Origin: a virus
Length of the DNA stretch: 64,000 nt
IMG/VR virus record: IMGVR_UViG_3300050139_000095
Coordinates: 64,001-128,000 of that record
Reading direction: 5' to 3' (one strand)
Under the pieces are notes generated by a model. The model made no database searches. It was not told where the DNA came from and saw only the letters and a program-made list of their open reading frames with translations. The position numbers and the translations under genes were made by a program. This document shows positions 57,653 to 64,000 of this stretch, one piece after another. The first letter of the stretch is position 1. Each line of letters begins with the position of its first letter.

Positions 57653-57733
57653 GTTCCGGAAATAAAACGGAACCTCTGTAATAATAAGATCCCAGCAATT
57701 TTATGAGGTTGCGCCGATATAAAAAGTAACCTC
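57653..57733 (+). promoter_or_regulatory. Leader with alternative hairpins
   Basis: GTTCCG/CGGAAC (57653-57673), then AACCTC (57671-57676), GAGGTT (57705-57710) and AACCTC (57728-57733). GAGGTT can pair with either AACCTC, and the first AACCTC overlaps CGGAAC, so the three helices compete. This is an attenuator-like layout in the 196-base gap before the fibre gene; no gene is seen there. Confidence 0.4.
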
Positions 57734-57761
57734 TAATAACCCCTAGTAAAAACGCCTGGTC

Positions 57762-57789
57762 GTGACCATTCAATTCTCATTGAGATAAT
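57762..57789 (+). promoter_or_regulatory. Promoter candidate for fibre gene
   Basis: GTGACC (57762-57767), 16-base spacer, GATAAT (57784-57789). If used, the transcript would start about 40 bases before the ATG at 57836 and skip the hairpin leader. Confidence 0.35.
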
Positions 57790-57835
57790 TTTGATCGGGC
57801 GTTACGATTGTGTGGATATATTGGTAGGGGGATGG

Positions 57836-60800
57836 ATGAAACGGATCATTGCGGTTCTCGGCCTATTGTGTTGCGTAATCGCGTGGGCGGGAACTCCGCC
57901 ACCGCTGATCGGCATCCTTCAAGGCAACGAGATCAAGTTCTTCGCACCGAACCTAAACATCAATGATGCTGCCAAATTTTTGACTGGCTCCGTAGATCCG
58001 ACTGCGGTCGCGACGGATGCACCGGCAGGATCTTTGTTCCTTCGTTCGACCGGCAATGTGTATGTGAAGTTGGATGCTGGATCGACAGTCAATTGGACTT
58101 TGCTCGCGAATAGTTCATCGACCGTGACCAGTGTTGGACTGGCTCTCGATCCTTCAGTGTTCGCGATCTCAAATTCTCCCGTGGTGAACAGCGGAGTCTT
58201 GACCGGCACTTTCATTCCACAGAATCCGAATATGATTTTCGCGGGGCCAGCTTCAGGTTCCGCAATCCCGCCCACATTCCGATTGCTCGATCCCTTAGAC
58301 ATTCCTTCTCTTGATGCCTCGAAGATCACAAGCGGCCAAGGCTCCATCAGCACATCAACTACTGGCGTGACGATTGGCAATGGCGCGTCTTCAACGGTCG
58401 GCCCTAACGTCACCGTCGATGTTCAGGCCGCGAGCGGATCACAGCCTGGGTTACTGACCGCTGCGAATTTCAATACATTCAACGGCGCGGCCACTATGAC
58501 GAGCGCAGCTTCATCGTCAAATATTTCGAGCGTGCTGGTTAAGCGCGACATCAGCGGTGGCTTCGCGGCTGGACAAGTATCGACCGGCAGCGTGTTGTTC
58601 CGTGACTCTGGCGCGAACGTAATTGGTATTCAGTCACCATCTGCCGTCTCGACCTATGCACTTATTCTTCCGCCTACGCAGGGAAGTTCAAGTCAGACTC
58701 TTTTGAATGACGGCGCTGGAAATTTATCTTGGGCTTCGATCCTTCCAGCATCTCTTCCCAGCGGTCAGATTTTTATCGGAAGCGTTGGCAATACTGCGAC
58801 TCCTCAGACCATCAGTGGCGACGTTGTTTCGATCACGAATGGTGGAGTGACCACGCTTAAGAACACGGGAACTCCTGGTGCGTACTATAAGGTAAACACG
58901 GATGCGCAAGGGCGCGTGACCTCTGGCAACACATCATTGATTACTTCTGATCTTCCTGCGCTGACATCCGCATCAATTTGGATTGGTAACGGCTCGAACT
59001 CTGCGGCGGTCCAACCACTCACTGGTGACATCAGCCTTTCAAATGCTGGCGTTACCGCAGTGAATACCGTTGGTGGATCTTCTGCCGCGAACATTCACTC
59101 GGCTGAGTTGGCAGCTAACGCTTCCACAAATTTGAATACTTCATCGGCTATTGTCAGACGAGATAGCTCAGGCAATTTTTCTGCGGGAACGATGACTGGA
59201 AATGTTACCGGGAATTTAACTGGTAACGTGACCGGCAATGTCAGCGGCACGGCTGGAAGCTTTACTGGAGCATTACTCGGTGATGTGACAGGAACTCAGG
59301 CATCCACGGTTGTTTCTCTCGTCGGCGGATCGTCGGCGGCGAATGTTCACTCGGCTGAACTCGCGGCGAACGCGGCGACAAATATCAATACCGCCAGCAC
59401 TATCGTCAAGCGCGATGGCTCTGGAAACTTTTCGGCTGGTGTGATCTCAGGGGCACTGACTGGCAACGTGACCGGAAACGTAAGTGGATCATCCGCGACG
59501 TTCACGAGTCCTTTGGTTGGTGATGTAACAGGCAACCAAGGCTCTACTGTTGTTGGAAAGATTCAAGGCAGCGCGGTGTCTATCACGGCTCCGACTGACG
59601 CTCAGTTGTTGATCTGGAACAACGGTCAGACAAGATACAATCCAAGTTCATTGAGCGGCGATGCGACGATCACGAATGCAGGTGCCTTGACTGTTGGATC
59701 TGTGGGGACTTCTTCCGCGTCCAACATTCATTCAGCCGAACTCGCGGCCAATGCTGCCACGAATTTGAATACGATCAGCACGATTGTTAAACGCGACGGC
59801 TCTGGAAACTTTTCGGCTGGAACTATCATCGCGGCCCTGACCGGAAATGTGACTGGTAATGTGAGTGGTTCATCTGGATCATTCACTGGTTCTCTGGTTG
59901 GCGATGTGACTGGAAATCAAAGCGCGACTGTTGTTTCAACTGTCGGCGGATCTTCTGCGGCCAATGTGCATAGCGCCGAACTAGCCGCCAATGCGGCGTC
60001 GAGCAATGACACCAGCGGAAATACTATCGTCAAACGCAGTGGTGGTGCCTTCACTACCGGCGCGGTGACTGCGACTGGTGCGGCGGTGACGGGAGTATCG
60101 ACCACGGCTTTGACTGTGAACAATACGACTCTCGTTGCTGATTCATCCAACGGAGCGATTGGAATAAACACGGCACCAGCATCTACTGCGGTACTTGATG
60201 TCGTGAATAATTCTGGAGCAACAAAGGCAGTTCAGATTACTGGCTACGGATCTAACGTAGGATTCCGTGGAAGATTTGCTCGAGGAACTCTTGCAACCCC
60301 GACATCCGTATTGCTCGATGACATCATTGAATTTATCAGTGGCCGTGGATACGGAGCGACTGGATTTGCGACGGCATCGACTGGATCTATCAATATATCG
60401 GCTGGCGCAAACTTCACTGACTCATCAATGCCGACGTACATTTCACTGAGCACAACGCCAGTTTCATCGGTAACAAGTGCAGAGGCCATGCGAGTCAACT
60501 CAACTGGTAACGTGTTGATCGGCAAGACAACCGATGATGCCACCAACAAGCTTCAGGTGAATGGTTCAGCGTCGGTTACGAATGAGAAGATCGCCGGAAC
60601 GGCTGGCGCTGGGTATATCAATTTCAACAATCAATCTTCAGCGGCTCCGAATCCAACAACCAGTGTAAATTTGTTTGCCAATACTTCTGGCCACCTAAGC
60701 ATGATCGAGAGCGGAAGCTTCATCGGATCATTCAGTCTCGCGAACTTGACTGCGAACCGCACGTACACTTTGCCTGATACCAGTGGAACATTTGCTTTCG

Positions 60801-62119
60801 CGGTAAACTTCGGTGGAGATTTCGGTACTGGTGGAACTCAAGGTATGGTTCCGCCGCCGCCGTCAGGCTCTGGAACAACTTCATATTTGAAAGCGAATGG
60901 CTCTTGGACCACGGCTGTTTCAAGTGTGGCAGTAACTGTTCCGTCTGACTTTACGATTACCGGAAGTCCGATCACGACCACTGGAACATTGGCGATCACG
61001 CGGAATACACAGTCGGCGAATATGATTTTCGCAGGTCCGGCGTCAGGTGGCGTTGCAGTTCCGACCTACCGAGCGTTTGTCGTTGGGGATAGCAATCCTG
61101 ACTTATCGTTCTTCTTTGGTGATGGATCTGATGGAAATGTGACGGTCAACTCAGGACTGACCGCCCTTTCGCGTGACATGTATTACAACAACCTCACGCT
61201 AAGTGGATCAGGACAAATATATACTGCCGGGTACAAGATTTTTGTTTTGGGAACTCTTGATATGACTCACTCTACGGCAGGTGCTTTCAACAACGATGGT
61301 GCCGTTGGTGGAAATGCTTCGGCTCAAGCAAAGGGAGCGAGCGGTGGTTTGACCGCCGCTGGAAGTGTGGGTGGCGGTGGAGCCGGTGGCGCTGGAAGTA
61401 CCGCAACGTCAACTACTGGAACTGCGGCCAGTGCTGGATCGGCACAGAATCCAAGCAATAGTCAAAATGGTGGCGCTGGATCGACTGGCGGCGCTGGAAC
61501 AAATGTTGGTAGCGCGGCTGGAAATGGCGGATCAACAACTGCATATCCTCCATTTCATAGATTCACTCCTGATCCAATGTACAACGGGACAACCATCGAT
61601 GGTGGTTCGGGCGGCGGCGGCGGCGGATCTGGTGGCGGGGATGGCACACACTCTGGAGCCGGTGGTGGCGCGGGTGGTTCTGGTGGCGGATCTATTTTTA
61701 TTGCCGCAAATACTATAGCTCGCGGAGCATCTACTTCAGTATCTTCGATCCTCGCACAAGGTGGGGCTGGCGGTGGTCCTGGAACCGACAACGCGGCTTG
61801 CACAAACTGCGGCGGAGCGGGTGGCTCTGGCGGCGGTAGCGGCGGATTCATTATGATTTACTATGCGAATTTAACCGGATCAATTGCTACAAACATGATT
61901 GATGCTTCAGGTGGCGCTGGTGGCGCTGGGGGAAATGCAATCGGCGGAACTGGTGGTAAGGGCGGAAGTTCTGGTGGTGGCGGCAATGTTACTTTATTCA
62001 ATATAAACACAAACACTTCGACAACCAATACTGGATCTGCGGCTGTCTCCGGAACGGTAGCATCGGGAACCACTGGTGGTCCTGGAGCGCCAGTGAACTC
62101 TTTCTTGCTTTCGCTTTAA
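57836..62119 (+). CDS. Giant secreted fibre-like adhesin
   Basis: 1,427 residues. MKRIIAVLGLLCCVIAWAG is a Sec signal peptide, which is unusual for a phage fibre. About four repeats of 85-110 residues follow (NVHSAELAANAAT, VKRDGSGNFSAG, LTGNVTGNVSG, LVGDVTGNQ). A linker with LPDTSGTFAF, typical of fibres, comes next. The last 350 residues are Gly-rich with several polyglycine runs (SGGGSGG) like the glycine-rich tips of phage adhesins. The start ATG at 57836 follows GGTAGGGGG. It could be a receptor-binding protein, or a surface protein put on the host cell. Confidence 0.75.
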   Translation: MKRIIAVLGLLCCVIAWAGTPPPLIGILQGNEIKFFAPNLNINDAAKFLTGSVDPTAVATDAPAGSLFLRSTGNVYVKLDAGSTVNWTLLANSSSTVTSVGLALDPSVFAISNSPVVNSGVLTGTFIPQNPNMIFAGPASGSAIPPTFRLLDPLDIPSLDASKITSGQGSISTSTTGVTIGNGASSTVGPNVTVDVQAASGSQPGLLTAANFNTFNGAATMTSAASSSNISSVLVKRDISGGFAAGQVSTGSVLFRDSGANVIGIQSPSAVSTYALILPPTQGSSSQTLLNDGAGNLSWASILPASLPSGQIFIGSVGNTATPQTISGDVVSITNGGVTTLKNTGTPGAYYKVNTDAQGRVTSGNTSLITSDLPALTSASIWIGNGSNSAAVQPLTGDISLSNAGVTAVNTVGGSSAANIHSAELAANASTNLNTSSAIVRRDSSGNFSAGTMTGNVTGNLTGNVTGNVSGTAGSFTGALLGDVTGTQASTVVSLVGGSSAANVHSAELAANAATNINTASTIVKRDGSGNFSAGVISGALTGNVTGNVSGSSATFTSPLVGDVTGNQGSTVVGKIQGSAVSITAPTDAQLLIWNNGQTRYNPSSLSGDATITNAGALTVGSVGTSSASNIHSAELAANAATNLNTISTIVKRDGSGNFSAGTIIAALTGNVTGNVSGSSGSFTGSLVGDVTGNQSATVVSTVGGSSAANVHSAELAANAASSNDTSGNTIVKRSGGAFTTGAVTATGAAVTGVSTTALTVNNTTLVADSSNGAIGINTAPASTAVLDVVNNSGATKAVQITGYGSNVGFRGRFARGTLATPTSVLLDDIIEFISGRGYGATGFATASTGSINISAGANFTDSSMPTYISLSTTPVSSVTSAEAMRVNSTGNVLIGKTTDDATNKLQVNGSASVTNEKIAGTAGAGYINFNNQSSAAPNPTTSVNLFANTSGHLSMIESGSFIGSFSLANLTANRTYTLPDTSGTFAFAVNFGGDFGTGGTQGMVPPPPSGSGTTSYLKANGSWTTAVSSVAVTVPSDFTITGSPITTTGTLAITRNTQSANMIFAGPASGGVAVPTYRAFVVGDSNPDLSFFFGDGSDGNVTVNSGLTALSRDMYYNNLTLSGSGQIYTAGYKIFVLGTLDMTHSTAGAFNNDGAVGGNASAQAKGASGGLTAAGSVGGGGAGGAGSTATSTTGTAASAGSAQNPSNSQNGGAGSTGGAGTNVGSAAGNGGSTTAYPPFHRFTPDPMYNGTTIDGGSGGGGGGSGGGDGTHSGAGGGAGGSGGGSIFIAANTIARGASTSVSSILAQGGAGGGPGTDNAACTNCGGAGGSGGGSGGFIMIYYANLTGSIATNMIDASGGAGGAGGNAIGGTGGKGGSSGGGGNVTLFNINTNTSTTNTGSAAVSGTVASGTTGGPGAPVNSFLLSL

Positions 62120-62138
62120 CAAAAAAGGAGAAACTAAT

Positions 62139-62531
62139 ATGACGAACGATGCATGGGGTAGAACAGTAGTAAAGACGACCGATGGAGTAACGGATACCTA
62201 CACGGTAGGCGCTGATAGCGACGTTGGAGATCGTGCATTTACTTTGGATTTCCCCGCTGGCGCTGATTTAGAAGGTCAAGTTTATCGCGCAATAAATGGA
62301 CGCCCACCGTCTGGAACTGGTGGAACGCCGGTCAATCTTGCGCTGTTACCTTCCACTGGATTCCTTGGATCAGGCGCAACACAAGATCGTCCAGTAACCA
62401 ATGATGGGCCGCCACCCGATGCCGGTGTATTTGTTGGCCAATATTATTTCGACACCAGCCTTGGCATTCCTGTTTATTTTGTTGGCAATGGAACTACTGG
62501 ATGGGTTGACGCAACAGGCGCTCAAGTTTAA
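62139..62531 (+). CDS. Structural-like protein, paralogue of next gene
   Basis: 130 residues. The first 50 (WGRTVVKTTDGVTDTYTV, then FPAGADLEGQVYRAINGRPP) resemble the next protein's start. AAAGGAG site. Perhaps attached to the fibre. Confidence 0.55.
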   Translation: MTNDAWGRTVVKTTDGVTDTYTVGADSDVGDRAFTLDFPAGADLEGQVYRAINGRPPSGTGGTPVNLALLPSTGFLGSGATQDRPVTNDGPPPDAGVFVGQYYFDTSLGIPVYFVGNGTTGWVDATGAQV

Positions 62532-62540
62532 GGGGGAAGT

Positions 62541-62993
62541 ATGCTACCGAACGATAAATTTGGCCGTTCAGTCACGATGGCCACCGCAGACGGTGAAGAC
62601 AATTACACTGTCACGGGCAGTGATGGCAGTTCATTTTCGGTAAGCTTCCCAGCGGGAACAGATGTCGGTCAGGTGTACAACTCGATCAATGGTCAAGCGC
62701 CAGCGGGATATACACCACCGGCAATTCCGTTGAATCAACAATACACACGGGCACAGTTTGGTGCCCTGTTGATTCAAGGGTTCTCGGATTCAAATGGCGA
62801 TAGGGGCTTGACCGCCGATCAGAATTTTCAGATCGCGCAGATGATGGCCCCATTCGCTTTACTGGCTCAGGCCGGGGATCTCGATACTTTGGTGGCAGAG
62901 GTTTCAAAGATTCCGGTTGACGGAGTTTTGATTACCCAGTCACTCATAGATATGTTTGTTGGGGAAATTCAAGCATACTTAAATGGTAACTGA
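62541..62993 (+). CDS. Structural-like protein, paralogue of previous gene
   Basis: 150 residues. FGRSVTMATADGEDNYTV and FPAGTDVGQVYNSINGQAP align with the gene before, then a different helical domain. AAGGGGGAAG site. Unknown role near the fibre gene. Confidence 0.55.
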   Translation: MLPNDKFGRSVTMATADGEDNYTVTGSDGSSFSVSFPAGTDVGQVYNSINGQAPAGYTPPAIPLNQQYTRAQFGALLIQGFSDSNGDRGLTADQNFQIAQMMAPFALLAQAGDLDTLVAEVSKIPVDGVLITQSLIDMFVGEIQAYLNGN

Positions 62994-63004
62994 CGGGGGA
63001 TGAA

Positions 63005-63337
63005 ATGATCGTTCAAGGCGGAGCAACAATATCGTTTAACTATACGACCTACGATCAAAGGTCAGACCTCTTCATTCAGGCATCCATCTACGATGTGACT
63101 GGCGATACTCCGCAGTTGGTCACGACCTTGCCAATGCCTCATGTGGCCTTTGGAATCTACATCGGAAAATTCGTTCCGCTGTTCAATAGAATTTATCAAG
63201 TGATCAAAGTGGTATACCTCGAAGACACCTTCGACAATATTGATCCGCAGCGTGCGCCTGACGTTGACGATTACTCAGCTTTGGCATTGCAAGATCAAAC
63301 TGGTTCGGACATTATCGGAGTTGTTCAAGATTGTTAA
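63005..63337 (+). CDS. Hypothetical beta-rich protein
   Basis: 110 residues. ISFNYTTYDQRSDLFIQASIYD in pattern suggests an immunoglobulin-like or tail accessory fold. GACGGGGATGAA site. Confidence 0.5.
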   Translation: MIVQGGATISFNYTTYDQRSDLFIQASIYDVTGDTPQLVTTLPMPHVAFGIYIGKFVPLFNRIYQVIKVVYLEDTFDNIDPQRAPDVDDYSALALQDQTGSDIIGVVQDC

Positions 63338-63349
63338 TAGGGGGTTGTT

Positions 63350-63571
63350 ATGGCTAGGCAGGAAACACAATCGGTTGATTTCGTTAAGCGTTTTGAAGAA
63401 CTGAAAAAGCAATGGTTCGCCAAACGAGAAAAGCAATTCGATATTGATGGGGATGAAATCTACTCGGCGGTTCCCGACCGCTCACTACTGGCAAAGATGT
63501 TTGAGAACATGGGTTGCGACATTCCTCTCCACCCGAGCGATCCGCCGAAGCTGATCGGGCCAGCCGAATAA
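63350..63571 (+). CDS. Hypothetical protein
   Basis: 73 residues, helical start. ATAGGGGGTTGTT site. Unknown. Confidence 0.5.
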   Translation: MARQETQSVDFVKRFEELKKQWFAKREKQFDIDGDEIYSAVPDRSLLAKMFENMGCDIPLHPSDPPKLIGPAE

Positions 63572-63573
63572 AT

Positions 63574-63587
63574 TCCAATCAATTGGA
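63574..63587. repeat. Palindrome TCCAATCAATTGGA, copy 11
   Basis: Exact copy, extended to TTCCAATCAATTGGAA, two bases after a stop codon. Confidence 0.85.
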
Positions 63588-63598
63588 AATCAGGACTG

Positions 63599-63617
63599 TG
63601 CCGATGAGTGATCGGCA
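63599..63617 (+). other. Hairpin before 63632 gene
   Basis: TGCCGAT-GAGTG-ATCGGCA, perfect 7-bp stem between palindrome copy 11 and the next ATG. Confidence 0.45.
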
Positions 63618-63631
63618 TGGAATAATTTGTC

Positions 63632-63868
63632 ATGTCGAAGTACCTCAAGACCTTACAGCAAGGCTTCACCGTTCGAGCGGCCAAACTCGCATCTGACATC
63701 TTGAGGGGATGGGTATCTGTCGTTCCGGCTGAAGAGGTTGAGAAGTTCCTGGACACTCACGACTGCAAACCCATAGGCGACACGTCAGACAAAATACTTG
63801 CAGATTTGGTAAAAAATGGTTTCAGTGAAGAGATCATGGACAGGGCGAGAGAACTCGTTGGGGGATAG
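63632..63868 (+). CDS. Hypothetical protein
   Basis: 78 residues, helical, no clear ribosome site. It ends directly before the kinase-like gene. Confidence 0.45.
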   Translation: MSKYLKTLQQGFTVRAAKLASDILRGWVSVVPAEEVEKFLDTHDCKPIGDTSDKILADLVKNGFSEEIMDRARELVGG

Positions 63869-64000
63869 ATGATCGTTGTTGTAAGTGGCAAGATGGGTTC
63901 TGGAAAAACTGCGCTGACAGATCAAATCAAACTCTCAATTCCTAATTGCCATGTGGTTAAATTCGCTGGCCCACTCTATGAGTCGGTCACGGCGGCGCTT
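63869..64000 (+). CDS. P-loop kinase, NMP-kinase-like (partial)
   Basis: First 44 codons only; cut by the window end. VVVSGKMGSGKTALTD is a Walker A, and VVKFAGPLYES resembles the start of phage deoxynucleoside monophosphate kinases. GTTGGGGGAT precedes the ATG. Confidence 0.65.
   Translation, partial: MIVVVSGKMGSGKTALTDQIKLSIPNCHVVKFAGPLYESVTAAL

Noticed and set aside
61555-62073. Pro-rich minus-strand ORFs opposite the Gly-rich region
   Set aside because: Pro runs are the complement of Gly codons; shadow of the real gene.
58000-62100. CRISPR array or IS element in the repeat-rich fibre gene
   Set aside because: Repeats are long, degenerate and in frame, coding for protein modules; no spacers or transposase.
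63514-63696. 60-residue ORF overlapping the 63.6 kb junction
   Set aside because: It crosses a stop, the palindrome and a hairpin, and has no ribosome site.

Overview
The window reads as part of the genome of a large tailed bacteriophage infecting a Gram-negative host. Evidence for a phage: about 165 mostly short genes packed head to tail (many with ATGA, GTGA or TAATG stop/start overlaps), a replication and recombination block (SSB with an acidic DEIPF tail, UvsW-like helicase, Gp157-like protein, RecB/Cas4-like nuclease), an endolysin, a tail-fibre-like giant protein, a phage-type tmRNA, two tRNA genes, and several small families common in phages. Evidence for a Gram-negative host: at least six short proteins with lipoboxes, a GT9 heptosyltransferase domain and Sec signal peptides. 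By eye the GC content is near one half. The fibre repeats ('VKRDGSGNFSAG', 'NVHSAELAANAAT') resemble surface proteins of Bdellovibrio-like bacteria, but that host guess is weak. No terminase large subunit, portal, capsid or polymerase gene was recognised, so this is an early/accessory arm of a much larger genome, or less likely a phage-plasmid.

Layout. 1-2.1 kb: a two-domain glycosyltransferase. 2.2-10.1 kb: DNA metabolism operon ending in a ParB-like gene. 10.2-13.9 kb: pentapeptide protein, RyR-like protein, Xre regulator, endolysin. 13.95-14.44 kb: tmRNA and tRNA-Ser. 14.5-15.8 kb: plus-strand small genes, closed by a bidirectional terminator facing a minus-strand operon (18.6 to 15.9 kb; DUF2786-like, metallophosphoesterase, lipoprotein). 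18.6-19.8 kb: short plus operon with a promoter and terminator. 19.9-20.7 kb: a lone minus gene and a repeat-rich regulatory region. 20.7-23.8 kb: plus operon of small genes. 26.6-23.9 kb: minus operon including a nucleoside-phosphorylase relative. 26.7-43.9 kb: long plus block with a structured RNA, MazG-like fusion, CsrA homologue, RNase H, fatty-acid hydroxylase-like membrane protein, HD hydrolase, cupin, 2H phosphoesterase and deoxyribosyltransferase-like protein. 44.5-43.9 kb: minus pair with a CheY-like receiver. 44.7-64 kb: plus block with a second Xre, tRNA-Asn, HAD nucleotidase, MazG, phosphatase lipoprotein, papain-like protease, TylF methyltransferase, the 1,427-residue secreted fibre-like protein and the start of a P-loop kinase.

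How the genes fit together. One group serves DNA replication, recombination and nucleotide-pool control (SSB, helicase, Gp157, nuclease, RNase H, two MazG-like proteins, HD hydrolase, deoxyribosyltransferase-like, HAD nucleotidase, NMP-kinase-like). A second reprograms the host (CsrA, receiver protein, Xre proteins, tmRNA). A third acts at membrane or envelope (lipoproteins, glycosyltransferases, TylF, hydroxylase, phosphatase, endolysin, fibre).

The most striking signal is a 14-bp palindrome, TCCAATYRATTGGA, present in 11 exact copies (plus two one-mismatch copies) spaced 3-9 kb apart in both genic and intergenic positions. It is far above chance and looks like a genome-wide binding site for a phage DNA-binding protein.
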